A DNA stretch of 64,000 bases from Planctomycetota bacterium (GTDB taxonomy: Bacteria > Planctomycetota > Phycisphaerae > Phycisphaerales > UBA1924). The stretch lies in assembly GCA_963204725.1 (NCBI GenBank), contig CAUJHH010000024.1:103269-167268 (forward strand), in the 5' to 3' direction. Shown here in pieces: positions 56,129 through 64,000 of this stretch (the first letter of the stretch is position 1; each line of letters begins with the position of its first letter). The position numbers and the translations under genes were made by a program. Below the pieces are notes generated by a model. That model was not told the origin of the DNA, did no database searches, and saw nothing but the letters and a program-made list of their open reading frames with translations.

Positions 56129-57594
56129 GCGGCCCTCAGAGAGCGGCAAGGATCCTGGTCATCGATGATGACCCGATCGTCGCAGAGTCACTCGCCGAGT
56201 TCCTTCGGCGCGAGGGGCACAGCTCAACGACCGCCCTCGGAGCGACAGAGGCAATCGATCGGATCGCCGCGGCAGAGGACCCTGAGGGCGAGCGGCTGCC
56301 GTTTGATGTTGTGATCTGCGATCTCTCCCTGCCGGGCGCGTCCGGACATGAGTTGGCGCGCTCGATCATGCGTGAGCACCTCGGGATCGCCGTGATCATG
56401 CTCACGGGTTACGGCACAATCGAGTCCGCCGTCGAGTCTCTTCGGCTCGGCGCGATCGACTTCCTCACCAAGCCTCTGCTCGATCAAGAGCTGCGCCTCG
56501 CGCTCGAGCGTGCCCTGCGCCACCGCGCGATCATGGCAGAGAACCGGACGCTGAAGCGCCGGCTGAGCGGCAGGACCGCACTGGCGAGCATCTTGGGTGC
56601 CGACCACCGGATGCAGAAGATCTTCGATCTGGTCGGCGCGGTCGCGCCGACCCGCACGACCGTGCTGATGACCGGAGAGTCCGGCACCGGCAAGAGCATG
56701 ATCGCCCATGCCATCCATCGGTTGAGCCCCCGCAAGGAGAAGCCTTTCGTCGAGCTCTCGTGCGGCTCCATCCCCGAGACGCTCTTGGAATCGGAGCTAT
56801 TCGGGCATGTGAAGGGCGCGTTCACCGGCGCGCACGTCGACAAGCCCGGGCGTTTCCTGGCTGCCGATGGGGGCACGATCTTTCTGGATGAGATCAACTC
56901 CGCCTCTCCGGCGATGCAGTTGAAACTGCTCCGCGTCTTGCAGGAGCGGAAGTTCGAGCCCGTTGGAAGCAGCCAGACGATCGAGGTCGACGCACGCGTG
57001 ATCCTCGCGACCAACCAGCCCCTTGAGTCTCTCGTCGCAGACGGCCGATTCAGACAAGATCTCTACTACCGCATCAACGTCGTGAAGGTCGAGCTGCCCC
57101 CGCTCCGGGATCGCTCGGGCGACATCCCCATGCTGGCGACGAGCTTCCTCGCAAAGTTCGGCAGCGAGTTGGGCAAGCAGCTCACCGGCTTCTCACCCGA
57201 GGCCGTCGAGGCGCTGCGACGCTACTCCTATCCGGGCAACGTGAGGGAGTTGCAGAACGTCATCGAGCGTGCCGCCGTCCTGACGAACTCACCGACCATT
57301 GGCGTCGAGGACCTCCCGTCGCACGTGCTCGATCCACAAGCGACCGGGCGCGTGGTCATGGCTGCCTCCGAGAAGCGGTCCTCGGATCAAGAGCCGTGGA
57401 CGCCGACGACGCTTGAAGCGGCGATGCGCGAGCCAGAGCGCGAGATCTTGGTTCGCGCTCTCAAGGCGAACGGCTGGAACCGTCAGAAAACGTCGGACCA
57501 GCTCGGGATCAATCGCACCACGCTCTACAAGAAGATGAAGAGTCTGGGGATCGACGGGGGAGACGAGTCAGCTTCTCATGAGCGGGCGGCCTGA
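56125..57594 (+). CDS. NtrC-family sigma-54-dependent response regulator
   Basis: 489 residues. Receiver domain with VIDDDP and phosphorylatable Asp66 (VICDLSLPG), then the AAA+ domain: Walker A GESGTGKSMIA (about 181), sigma-54-contacting GAFTGA (about 227), Walker B GTIFLDEI, arginine-finger region RFRQDLYYRINVV and YPGNVRELQN. A Fis-type HTH near 465-485 (NRQKTSDQLGINRTTLYKKM) ends it. It activates sigma-54 promoters when phosphorylated by the coupled kinase. No clear -24/-12 site was found next to neighbouring genes. Confidence 0.93.
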   Translation: MSGPQRAARILVIDDDPIVAESLAEFLRREGHSSTTALGATEAIDRIAAAEDPEGERLPFDVVICDLSLPGASGHELARSIMREHLGIAVIMLTGYGTIESAVESLRLGAIDFLTKPLLDQELRLALERALRHRAIMAENRTLKRRLSGRTALASILGADHRMQKIFDLVGAVAPTRTTVLMTGESGTGKSMIAHAIHRLSPRKEKPFVELSCGSIPETLLESELFGHVKGAFTGAHVDKPGRFLAADGGTIFLDEINSASPAMQLKLLRVLQERKFEPVGSSQTIEVDARVILATNQPLESLVADGRFRQDLYYRINVVKVELPPLRDRSGDIPMLATSFLAKFGSELGKQLTGFSPEAVEALRRYSYPGNVRELQNVIERAAVLTNSPTIGVEDLPSHVLDPQATGRVVMAASEKRSSDQEPWTPTTLEAAMREPEREILVRALKANGWNRQKTSDQLGINRTTLYKKMKSLGIDGGDESASHERAA

Positions 57595-57624
57595 TCGCCG
57601 CAAGCAATCTCGTGCATGTCGAAC

Positions 57625-57660
57625 AAAAAAAGAACCGCCCCGGAGTAATCGGGGCGGCTC
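57625..57660. terminator. Bidirectional Rho-independent terminator
   Basis: AACCGCCCC and GGGGCGGCT form a 9-base-pair stem with one G-U pair. The minus-strand reading is followed by seven T residues, so it chiefly ends the DUF11 lipoprotein transcript and can also stop the convergent regulator operon. Confidence 0.85.
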
Positions 57661-57711
57661 TTGGATTCAGTTCAGACCATCAGGTCTGCCGCGTTTCCTT
57701 CCGAGGAAGGA

Positions 57712-59310
57712 TCAGCGGTAGAAGTTGGTAGCCTCGGTCTCCTCGACGGGTCGAGTGAGCTGGTCGCTCGTCATCGACGTGCCGAATCGGACGGAGCCAT
57801 CGGCCGCTGCCTTGACCTGGACGGTCCAGACGGCGCGAGCACCGGGGGCGAGCGAACCGAGCGGGGCGAAAGTGATCGTCTTGCCGCTTGTGGTCGCGCT
57901 GGTCGCGCCACCCGCTGCGACGAAGGCCATCTGCTCCTCAAGGGTGCAGGTGATCTTGACGTTGGTGTCAGCGAGCGAGCCCTGGTTCGTCGCGACGATG
58001 GTGTAGGTGGTCGTGCCGCCAACCTCGACGGGGTCGGGGCTGTCCACCACTTCGAGCAGGATGGCCGGGATACCGGCGAACTCGGTGCCCGCCTCAGCCG
58101 AGACCGGGTTGGCACAGGTGGCCTTCGCGGTCGCGACGTTGCGGATGCTGCCGATCGTGGCCACGTTCATGGTCACGCTGACTGTCTTGGTCGCGCCCGC
58201 GGCGAGCGAACCGATGTTCCACTGCACGGTGTTTCCGACCAGAGCGCCTCCGTCGGTCGCGCTCACGAAGGTCGCGCCGGCGGGAATCGGATCCTCGATG
58301 ACGGTACTGGCGGCAGCCGCGTCACCCTTGTTGGAGAGAGTGATCTCGAAGGTCACAGGGCGGCCGGCGAACAGCTTCGCGGGGCCCTTCTTGGCGATCT
58401 GGAGCACGGGCTGACGGACGAGGGTCGTGGTCTCGTTGGACTTGGCGTTCAGGCCGTTCGCGGAAGCGGCGGAGGCCGAGTTCTTGTAGGAACCGGTCTT
58501 GTCCGCCTTGGTGACGAACGTGAACTCCTTGCTCTGGCCAGCGCCGAGGTCGCCGGCGGCCATTTCAACAACCGACTTGCCGTCGGTCGTCTTGAGACCG
58601 GCGGGCAGCTCGTCCTTCACAACGACGTTGCGAGCGACGCCGGTGCCCGTGTTGGTCACGACGATCTTGACGGGAATCGTGTCACAGAACAGCACCTCGC
58701 CGGGGGCCGACTTGGTGATCTGCAGGGCCGGAGCGACGACGTTGATCGTCTGGCAGACCGGGAGCGTGTAGTAAACCCGAGCGCAGGACTCGATCGTGCC
58801 CGCGGCACCGGCCGTTCCCTTGATCGTGATGGTCTTGCTTTGACCGGGCGAGAGCGTCCCGAGGTTGTACGACATCACGCCGCCGTCGCGACGGGTGCCA
58901 TCGGGAGTGGAGCTCGCGAAGGTGAAGCCGGTGGGGAGCACCTCGTCAACAACGACGTTGTCGAGCGTGGTGGGGCTGACGTTGGTCGCCTTGATCGAGT
59001 ACTCGAACGGCGCGCCCGCGACGACTTCAGAGGGATACATGCGCTCGACGAGGAGTGCGGCGTGCTCTTCATGGCCAGACGGGTAGTAGACCGCGTTGGC
59101 AGAGGAGGGCTTTACCGGAGCGGGAGCGGGCTTCGCCGGAGCGGAAGCGGGTGCAGGAGCGGGAGTGGCGCCGTCGCCCTTGTACCAGACTTCTCCGTCC
59201 GGACGAATCCACTTGTCGCCATCGGAAGAACCGGGACTCTCGCAGCCGGCGAACATGCCGCAGATGCCGAGGGTCAGGGCCAGAAGTTTGAGACCTCCGC
59301 TCAATCGCAT
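57712..59310 (-). CDS. DUF11-repeat surface lipoprotein
   Basis: 532 residues with AAGGAAA before the ATG. Lipobox MFAGC (Cys23), then an Ala/Pro-rich spacer and four Ig-like DUF11 repeats of about 110 residues. Each starts with a strand such as FEYSIKATNVSPTTLDNVVV, IPVKIVVTNTGTGVARNVVV, VTFEITLSNKGDAAAASTVI or TTYTIVATNQGSLADTNVKI and ends with a LGTLSPGQSKTITI-like strand. DUF11 proteins are abundant in the planctomycete envelope and may build a surface layer. Structural or adhesive role inferred. The upstream leader can form a hairpin. Confidence 0.9.
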   Translation of the reverse strand: MRLSGGLKLLALTLGICGMFAGCESPGSSDGDKWIRPDGEVWYKGDGATPAPAPASAPAKPAPAPVKPSSANAVYYPSGHEEHAALLVERMYPSEVVAGAPFEYSIKATNVSPTTLDNVVVDEVLPTGFTFASSTPDGTRRDGGVMSYNLGTLSPGQSKTITIKGTAGAAGTIESCARVYYTLPVCQTINVVAPALQITKSAPGEVLFCDTIPVKIVVTNTGTGVARNVVVKDELPAGLKTTDGKSVVEMAAGDLGAGQSKEFTFVTKADKTGSYKNSASAASANGLNAKSNETTTLVRQPVLQIAKKGPAKLFAGRPVTFEITLSNKGDAAAASTVIEDPIPAGATFVSATDGGALVGNTVQWNIGSLAAGATKTVSVTMNVATIGSIRNVATAKATCANPVSAEAGTEFAGIPAILLEVVDSPDPVEVGGTTTYTIVATNQGSLADTNVKITCTLEEQMAFVAAGGATSATTSGKTITFAPLGSLAPGARAVWTVQVKAAADGSVRFGTSMTSDQLTRPVEETEATNFYR

Positions 59311-59349
59311 TGCATTTCCTTTCGTAATCCGCCCGCGTTGTCAAGATGC

Positions 59350-59373
59350 CTGTTGGTGCATGCGCACCAGCAG
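59350..59373. promoter_or_regulatory. Inverted repeat in the leader of the DUF11 lipoprotein gene
   Basis: CTGTTGGTGC and GCACCAGCAG are 10-base arms (one G-U-type mismatch) around ATGC, about 40 bases before the start codon. It could be a leader hairpin or an operator. Confidence 0.45.
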
Positions 59374-59721
59374 TTCGCAGGGCTTCAGATTCAATGATTA
59401 TTCCAGAGTGTACGTTTTAGGGCTGAAACGAGGCGAAAGCAATTCACCAATCGTGGTTTGTGGCCTGTCGGGCCGCACCTTCCCATGGCGACGTAGGCCT
59501 CATTCACGACAAAAGCGCACAACACGCGCGATGCCTTCCTGGCTCTTGGGAGATCGCAAGATGCTATCCGAACGTGCCTTGCGCGTTTGGGCCAACGAAA
59601 GCGGGGCCCATTGGCGGCCAGATCCCCGCTTGCGTTGCTGCAACTGGCCAGACCCATAGCCACCGCTGCTTGCGTTCCGAGCAAACTCCGCACGCGGTGC
59701 CGAATCGGTCGCTGCGAATGT
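59374..59721. other. Intergenic region between DUF11 gene and NarL-type regulator
   Basis: About 350 bases. The frames on both strands are arginine-rich shadows without ribosome sites. It includes the promoter area of the DUF11 gene; a TTGACA lies near 59340 on the minus strand but lacks a clear -10 partner. Confidence 0.4.
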
Positions 59722-60405
59722 TCATGCCGACTCCAACAGTTCGCTGTGCGGCTCCATCGCAGCCACGTGCGGCGTCGACGCGATTCCCTCTGCGATGGCA
59801 TAGAGGGCCAGCCGGAGCCGGTCTCGGATGCCGAGTCGAGACATCAAACGCTCGACATGTCGTTCCACAGTTCGCGGGCTCAGGAACATGACGTCCGCCA
59901 TCTCTCGCGTCGAAAGGCCCTGCGCGATGTACTTCAGCACTTCAAGTTCACGCGGCGAGAGCCGATCGAATTGGGAGCTTTGTGAGATCCCTTCGTGCGA
60001 GAGGCCTGCTGAACCGCCCCGTGCAACGCAATCGAGCGCACTCAGGATCTCGTTCGGTGATCGGGCTTTCTCGAGAAACGCGGCGGCGCCGATGTCTGCT
60101 GCCTCTTGCAAGAACCGCCTGTGGCGGTGCCCGGACAGGAAAACGATCTGTGTACCCGGCGACGCCGCACGGATCGCCCGGGCGGTGTCGAACGCCGATC
60201 GACCCGGCATCTCGATATCGATGATCGCGATCTGTGGACTGGAACTGCGCGCCGCCTCGTGGGCATCGTTGCCCCGGGCAAGCAGGTTGGTCACTTTGAA
60301 CCTTCCGGATGCCTCCAGAAGCGCGGCGATGGCATCGCGAACGAGCAACTGATCGTCGACAATCATCACCGTCACGGCCTTCTTTGGTGTGATGTAGCTT
60401 TCCAT
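59722..60405 (-). CDS. NarL/FixJ-type response regulator with LuxR HTH
   Basis: 227 residues. Receiver: VMIVDDQLLVRD, phosphorylation Asp63 in IIDIEMPG, Ser/Thr switch in VFLSGH and the lysine in FLEKARS. LuxR-type HTH at about 149-197 (LSPRELEVLKYIAQGLSTRE followed by SPRTVERHVERLMSRLGI). It is an orphan: no kinase gene is adjacent, although the soluble kinase at 55349 is nearby. DNA targets unknown, possibly including the neighbouring DUF11 gene. Confidence 0.92.
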   Translation of the reverse strand: MESYITPKKAVTVMIVDDQLLVRDAIAALLEASGRFKVTNLLARGNDAHEAARSSSPQIAIIDIEMPGRSAFDTARAIRAASPGTQIVFLSGHRHRRFLQEAADIGAAAFLEKARSPNEILSALDCVARGGSAGLSHEGISQSSQFDRLSPRELEVLKYIAQGLSTREMADVMFLSPRTVERHVERLMSRLGIRDRLRLALYAIAEGIASTPHVAAMEPHSELLESA

Positions 60406-60770
60406 CGTTAGCAGACTCCATCAGAGTGGGCGATCCGATCGCGCCGTACGAAAGACGAGCGATCAGTCGCGTGTGTGAAACACGAATGGCTCAGAACTGT
60501 GCGCCATGAGGAAACGCGAACACACCTTGGCGAGTTCGAAAGCGGCTATCACCCAGTTCGCGACCTCCGGGGGAGAAACCCGCAATGCCATAACCCAATT
60601 CCGGGCATGAAGACGCAGAACCTTGCCGAATGCCAGTTGTGTACCAGCAGACGTTCCTGGCTGTTCGGCTTTCGCTCGCGTGACTTCGCGAGTGCGACGT
60701 CGCATGCGGAATGCGATATGGCCAGTCTGGGCCCGTGGAAGTCGGGTCGCGCGGTCACAAGGATCCCGAT
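60406..60770. other. Intergenic region upstream of the SDR gene
   Basis: About 365 bases between divergent genes. Frames present are shadows with Arg/Ser/His-rich compositions. It must hold promoters for both the regulator and the SDR gene; no convincing -35/-10 pair stands out. Confidence 0.4.
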
Positions 60771-61448
60771 ATGGCGAACACATATTTTGTGACAGGCAGC
60801 AATCGCGGGCTCGGGTTGGAGTTTGTGAAGCAATTGTCGGCCAGAGGTGATGTCGTCATCGGCACCGCTCGCGACGTCGCCAGGGCGGAAAAGGATGGCG
60901 ACCACGCCGCAGCGATTGTGCCGCTCGAACTGACCGATCCGGCGAGCATTGAGTCGCTTCCCGACCACCTCACGGATCGTACCATCGATGTGCTGATCAA
61001 CAACGCTGGCGTGTCCAGCGACTCCAACGGACTGTCCAAGGTGCGGATGGACGAGATGCAGCGCGTCTTCACAATCAACAGCATCGCACCCGTGCTCGTT
61101 ACCAAGGCCCTCTTGCCAAGCCTTCGCAAGGGGTCACGAAAGCTGGTTGTGACGGTGTCGAGCCAGCTCGGCAGCATCACGAACAACGCCGGCGGCAGCT
61201 CGTACGGCTATCGCGCCAGCAAGGCCGCGGTGAATATGCTGACGGTTTCGATGCACCACGAGCTGAAGAGCGAGGGATTCACGTGCGTCGTCGTACATCC
61301 GGGCTGGGTCCAGACCGACATGGGAGGGCCCAACGCCACGCTGACGCCCGAGCAGAGTATCTCATCGCTGATCACCCTGATCGACAAGCTGACAACGGCG
61401 GACAGCGGCAAGTTCTTCAACTACGACGGCTCGATCCTGCCCTGGTGA
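60771..61448 (+). CDS. Short-chain dehydrogenase/reductase
   Basis: 225 residues from ATG 60771 with AAGGA 7 bases upstream. Rossmann cofactor motif TGSNRGLG (8-15), NNAG in DVLINNAGV, the catalytic Ser in VTVSSQLGS and YRASK (Tyr near 146, Lys four later), then HPGWVQTDMGG. It is a C-factor/sniffer-like SDR, NAD(P)-dependent and cytoplasmic. Substrate not predictable. It ends 15 bases from the convergent MgtC gene. Confidence 0.92.
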   Translation: MANTYFVTGSNRGLGLEFVKQLSARGDVVIGTARDVARAEKDGDHAAAIVPLELTDPASIESLPDHLTDRTIDVLINNAGVSSDSNGLSKVRMDEMQRVFTINSIAPVLVTKALLPSLRKGSRKLVVTVSSQLGSITNNAGGSSYGYRASKAAVNMLTVSMHHELKSEGFTCVVVHPGWVQTDMGGPNATLTPEQSISSLITLIDKLTTADSGKFFNYDGSILPW

Positions 61449-61463
61449 TTCCAGTCAGCTTGC

Positions 61464-61973
61464 CTACTCAAGACGCTGATCGTCGGCCATCGGACCGGGA
61501 TCCGGGCCGTAACGTTTCACGCCACCGGGGGGCGGCGGGAAAAACCTCGATTCAAACACTCTGAGCATGACGAGTGTGAACAGAGTCGCTCCGGCGAGGA
61601 TGCACGCGATGCCGTAGAGCCCGAGCCCGCTCGCGGCACCTATCGCGGCAACGCAGAAGACCGCTGCCGCAGTCGTAAGACCGTAGACGGTTCCCCGATT
61701 CTGAATGATCGTGCCAGCGCCGAGAAAGCCGATCCCGCCGATCAACCCTTGGATCACGCGGCTGATCTCTGCCTGGCCTGTCGTGCTCACCGGATCGCGT
61801 GCGAACGTTTCCGTCCCCAGCAGCATGAATCCGGCACTGCCGATGCTGATGAGGATCATCGTCCGCATCCCCGCCCGGTGCCGATGCCACTCCCGTTCGA
61901 GGCCAATGAGCGCGCCGAGGCCAAGTGCCGCGAACACGCGCATCGCAACTTCAAGAAGCGGTACCGAGTCCAT
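61464..61973 (-). CDS. MgtC/SapB family membrane protein
   Basis: 169 residues from ATG 61973. Typical MgtC opening: ALGLGALIGLEREWHRHRAGMRTM, then ISIGSAGFMLLG, VIQGLIGGIGFLGAGTII and GLTTAAAVFCVAAIGAASGLG, giving four membrane helices. It lacks the large C-terminal ACT domain, so it is the SapB-type short form, with a basic cytoplasmic tail. Family members affect magnesium homeostasis and virulence in pathogens; in free-living bacteria the role is unclear. Confidence 0.9.
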   Translation of the reverse strand: MDSVPLLEVAMRVFAALGLGALIGLEREWHRHRAGMRTMILISIGSAGFMLLGTETFARDPVSTTGQAEISRVIQGLIGGIGFLGAGTIIQNRGTVYGLTTAAAVFCVAAIGAASGLGLYGIACILAGATLFTLVMLRVFESRFFPPPPGGVKRYGPDPGPMADDQRLE

Positions 61974-61992
61974 ACGGAGAGCATACACACTG

Positions 61993-62415
61993 TCAAGGAA
62001 TCGCGAAGCTCACCCGCGCCCGAATCGTTCGCCCTGCGAGTTCTACGAACATGGCTCCCATCACGCCGATGCCGAGCGCAATGAGGTCGCCGGGATCGAA
62101 CACCTCGCCGAAGACAAGACGCAGCAATGGATGGATTTGGGAGAGTCTGCCCGGGATTGGCGTAAGCTGAAGGATCTCGATTCCGAGCGCGATCACGAGA
62201 GCGATGACCGCGCATCTTCGGGCACCAAGCGGCAATGCCACAACGCGGACCGCGCAATACACCGCCACTGCCCAGAGCGCCGTGCCAAGAACTTGCGACC
62301 ACCATCTGGGCAGATGCACAATACCCATGCGGACGGTCATCCCAACACCGATTGTGACCAGGAAGAACGCACTTGCGATCAACCGCTCGAGGGTTGTCGA
62401 CGCGGAGACGAGCAT
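61993..62415 (-). CDS. DUF2809-like membrane protein
   Basis: 140 residues, four predicted membrane helices (LIASAFFLVTIGVGMTVRM, VLGTALWAVAVYCAVRVV, CAVIALVIALGIEILQL, LIALGIGVMGAMFVELAG). Blocks EILQLTPIPGRL and GEVFDPGDLIALGIG match the DUF2809 pattern as I know it, which is related to VanZ-like proteins. Function unknown. Its start overlaps the DUF4112 gene end by 37 bases in a different frame, so the pair is probably co-transcribed and coupled. Confidence 0.75.
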   Translation of the reverse strand: MLVSASTTLERLIASAFFLVTIGVGMTVRMGIVHLPRWWSQVLGTALWAVAVYCAVRVVALPLGARRCAVIALVIALGIEILQLTPIPGRLSQIHPLLRLVFGEVFDPGDLIALGIGVMGAMFVELAGRTIRARVSFAIP

Positions 62416-62852
62416 TCCGAGACTACGCCTCGGGCACGAAAGGGTTCGTCGGGCCGCAATTCCAATTCCTCTTCGAGCAGCGCGAGGTTGCGCATGTTTG
62501 CTTTGAACACGATGTCAAAGACATCCCCGAGCACTGGGACAAGGCCAACAATCCAATCAACCGCGATATTGCCGGCCATCTTGAGGAGCGTGCGCCTGCG
62601 AACCCGCTTCTGCACCGCCTCGGCCAGGATGAGCAACGAGAGACCCGCTGCGATTGTGTCACCGATGCCGGGTATAAGTCCGAGCAGACCATCAAGCCCG
62701 ATGCGCATCGACGTGCCCGGGAGCTTGAACTGATTATCCAGAAGCCACGCGAGATGCGAGGCGCGGCTGCGGCCGATGGACTCGGGAATCGGGCTGTCCT
62801 GACCTTGGACCGTGTTCATCTCTTGCATTCTTCGGGATCGGGTCGCCTGCAT
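62379..62852 (-). CDS. DUF4112 membrane protein
   Basis: 157 residues if started at 62852; internal ATGs at 62828 and 62819 are possible and none has a strong ribosome site. DUF4112 features: LAWLLDNQFKLPGT, IGLDGLLGLIPGIGDTIAAG, ILAEAVQKRVRRRTLLKMAGN and DWIVGLVPVLGDVFDIVFKA, two membrane-associated GxxPxxGD motifs separated by a basic stretch. Function unknown; common in planctomycetes and proteobacteria. Confidence 0.85.
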   Translation of the reverse strand: MQATRSRRMQEMNTVQGQDSPIPESIGRSRASHLAWLLDNQFKLPGTSMRIGLDGLLGLIPGIGDTIAAGLSLLILAEAVQKRVRRRTLLKMAGNIAVDWIVGLVPVLGDVFDIVFKANMRNLALLEEELELRPDEPFRARGVVSECSSPRRQPSSG

Positions 62853-62883
62853 GTCGGCCGAGGGTCCGGCTGGTCGTCGACCG

Positions 62884-62916
62884 AAAAAGACAACGGGCCG
62901 GGATCATCCCGGCCCG
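62884..62916 (-). terminator. Rho-independent terminator of the RRM gene
   Basis: Perfect 10-base-pair stem CGGGCCGGGA / TCCCGGCCCG with a three-base loop, followed on the minus strand by TTGTCTTTTT. It ends the RRM transcript before the DUF4112 gene. Confidence 0.85.
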
Positions 62917-62975
62917 CTGAACAGTGCTTGGACGCGACTGCAACGCGCGATGCGTACAATCTCGCTCGGTCTGGA

Positions 62976-63365
62976 TTACCAGCCGCCGCGGCCGCCACCA
63001 CCGCCGCCGCCACCGCCGCCGCCACCGCCGCCGTAGCCGCCGCGACCACCGCCGCCGCCGCCACCGAAGCCACGACCGCCGCCGCCGCCGCCGAAGCCAC
63101 GGCCGCCGCCGCCGCTGCGCTCTTCACGCGGGCGAGCCTCGTTGACCGTCAGGTCGCGGCCATCGATGTTCTGGCCGTTGAGGGCCTCGATCGCGGCGCG
63201 TGCCTCCGCGTCTTCCTTCATCTCGACGAATGCGAAGCCGCGGGGGCGACCGGTCTCGCGGTCCATGACGAGCGAGGCGGAGAGAACCTCGCCGTGCGCC
63301 TCGAAGATCTCGCGGAGGCGCTGCTCGGACGTATTGAACGACAGATTACCAACGTAAAGCTTCAT
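62976..63365 (-). CDS. Glycine-rich RRM RNA-binding protein
   Basis: 129 residues. One RRM at 1-80: RNP2 KLYVGNL, RNP1 RGFAFVEM, and helices [14 protein letters not shown] and [10 protein letters not shown]. The last 45 residues are almost only Gly with some Arg, Phe and Tyr (RGG-like boxes), like the cold-induced Rbp proteins of cyanobacteria and planctomycetes. It binds single-stranded RNA and probably acts as an RNA chaperone, often induced by cold. The long GGC/GGT-rich tail is a repeat tract prone to length change. It has its own terminator. Confidence 0.93.
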   Translation of the reverse strand: MKLYVGNLSFNTSEQRLREIFEAHGEVLSASLVMDRETGRPRGFAFVEMKEDAEARAAIEALNGQNIDGRDLTVNEARPREERSGGGGRGFGGGGGGRGFGGGGGGGRGGYGGGGGGGGGGGGGGRGGW

Positions 63366-63630
63366 AGCTTTCTACCTGCCCCTGACGTTTGAAACCGGCG
63401 GCTTGAACTCGGGCAAGAGAAAGCGTCGGTGATCTTGGACGCCACCCGACCTCGGGTGGAACGAGTCTCGAGAATCCCCGGATGATAGGCGGGCGGACGG
63501 GTGAGGAAAGTCCCCTGACTTTGCCAGGATCGGGGTCGCTGGGCGCGCCGGTTTCCGGCTTCCGGGTCTCTTGGGTATTGGGGCCAGACGTGCCCAGATG
63601 CCCCGTACAGTCAGCACAAGGAGACATCCC

Positions 63631-63771
63631 ATGAAGTTGAGAACGCGCAACAAGTCGATTCTTGCGATCGCGATCCTGGCCGCTGTCGCGATGAGCGGCT
63701 GCAACACCATGGAGGGGGCAGGCAAGGACGTGGAGTCCGCCGGCGAGGCGATCCAGGATGCGGCCGACTGA
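63631..63771 (+). CDS. Entericidin-like small lipoprotein
   Basis: 46 residues, too short for most callers, with AAGGAG 9 bases before the ATG. MKLRTRNKSILAIAILAAVA is the signal, lipobox AMSGC places the lipidated Cys at 24, and the mature part MEGAGKDVESAGEAIQDAA is the entericidin A/B consensus. Entericidins are envelope lipoproteins forming an antidote/toxin-like pair in E. coli and are stress-linked. A second small gene start follows immediately (63850) but is interrupted by an insertion sequence. Confidence 0.85.
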   Translation: MKLRTRNKSILAIAILAAVAMSGCNTMEGAGKDVESAGEAIQDAAD

Positions 63772-63798
63772 ACTCGGGAGTAGGTCTCCTCATCCACC

Positions 63799-63823
63799 GC
63801 GTGCGCCCGAGCGTGGCGCACGC
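63799..63823 (+). terminator. Hairpin after the entericidin-like gene
   Basis: GCGTGCGCC-CGAGCGT-GGCGCACGC, a perfect 9-base-pair stem with a 7-base loop, without a T-run. It may separate the two small genes or modulate expression of the second. Confidence 0.55.
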
Positions 63824-63835
63824 AACCTCGATAGC

Positions 63836-63857
63836 AAAAGGAGCAAGCCATGCTTTA
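63836..63857 (+). pseudogene. Start of a small gene interrupted by an insertion sequence
   Basis: AAAAGGAG (63836-63843) is followed 6 bases later by ATG (63850), but the frame reads ATG CTT TAG and stops at once. The stop falls exactly at the left end of the IS5-like element, so a gene that had an optimal ribosome site was cut after its first codon or two. Its identity is unknown; the layout copies the entericidin-like gene just upstream. Confidence 0.5.
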
Positions 63858-64000
63858 GGGCCCCTAACACAATGGCATCTGGATTGCGGTGAGTTCGTCG
63901 TGCAAGGAGGCACGACATGGCCAAGCCGCTCCTGGAAGACGAGTTGTGGGAGATCATCGAGCCGGTCATCCCTGTCAAGCCGCGCAGGTTCAAGCATCCG
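63858..64000 (+). mobile_element. Left end of an IS5-like insertion sequence (continues past the window)
   Basis: The element appears to begin near GGGCCCCTAACAC, about 60 bases before a transposase start, a normal IS5 spacing. The junction reads TTAGGGCCCCTAA, so a short TNA-type target duplication is possible. The right end is outside the window, so the inverted repeats cannot be verified. Confidence 0.6.
63917..64000 (+). CDS. IS5-like transposase, N-terminal 28 codons
   Basis: The ATG has AAGGAGG 6 bases upstream. The visible residues (KPLLEDELWEIIEPVIPVKP, then RRFKHP) are the opening of IS5-family transposases, which begin with a helix of the form L-x-D-E-L-W-E-x-I-E-P and then a basic PRR segment. 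The DDE catalytic residues lie beyond the window edge. Intactness cannot be judged. Confidence 0.75.
   Translation, partial: MAKPLLEDELWEIIEPVIPVKPRRFKHP

Noticed and set aside
59391..59801. 136-codon minus-strand frame between the DUF11 and NarL genes
   Set aside because: It overlaps the NarL gene end in another frame, is Arg/Ser-rich and has no ribosome site.
62976..63110. GGC-repeat tract as a separate microsatellite element
   Set aside because: It is fully explained as the coding sequence of the Gly-rich tail of the RRM protein.

Overview
The window is GC-rich and gene-dense and looks chromosomal. It suggests a member of the Planctomycetota, most likely class Phycisphaerae. The basis is a very large secreted protein opening with the planctomycete-type LEQRTLL sorting motif, PknB-type kinases with long N-terminal regions, a lipoprotein of DUF11 repeats, many secreted HEAT-like proteins, and infC separated from its usual rpmI/rplT partners. 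This placement is inference from gene content; no 16S gene is present.

Layout. (1) 1-6.1 kb: the start of a Ser/Thr kinase cut by the window edge, about 1 kb with no convincing gene, then a 1,592-aa secreted protein with an LCAT-like lipase core. (2) 6.2-31.6 kb: an accessory island. Its left part is a phage-packaging remnant on the minus strand: a decayed second copy of the terminase C-terminus, a full large terminase, a small-terminase-like HTH protein and a ParB-methyltransferase fusion. Its centre is a complete BREX type 1-like phage-defence operon in the order brxA-brxB-brxC-pglX-DUF932-pglZ-brxL, with an extra DUF932 gene translationally coupled between pglX and pglZ. Divergent from brxA is a gene for a predicted ribbon-helix-helix/coiled-coil/PD-(D/E)XK protein, and the shared control region holds three near-identical palindromes. 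Its right part is a plus-strand run of small genes ending in a coupled HARE-HTH / DUF2924 / large serine recombinase module, followed by a repeat-rich stretch and tRNA-Ser(CGA). (3) 32-63.8 kb: ordinary chromosomal genes: a MacB-like permease, infC (which appears to start at AUC), a membrane-anchored kinase, elbB, an APC permease-UspA fusion, a PcrA/UvrD helicase, metF, a transaldolase-like aldolase, an acyl-CoA ligase, secreted/HEAT proteins, ileS, a histidine kinase plus NtrC-type regulator pair, a DUF11 lipoprotein, a NarL-type regulator, an SDR enzyme, small membrane proteins, an RRM protein and an entericidin-like lipoprotein. (4) The right edge enters an IS5-like insertion sequence that appears to have landed just after the start codon of a small gene.

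How the island works together: the seven BREX genes overlap or abut and should be one transcript. PglX modifies host DNA, while BrxC, PglZ, BrxL, BrxA and BrxB provide the exclusion functions. The divergent nuclease-like protein carries its own predicted DNA-binding domain and could control both itself and BREX through the three palindromes. The serine recombinase is the obvious candidate for island mobility, though I could not define attachment sites.
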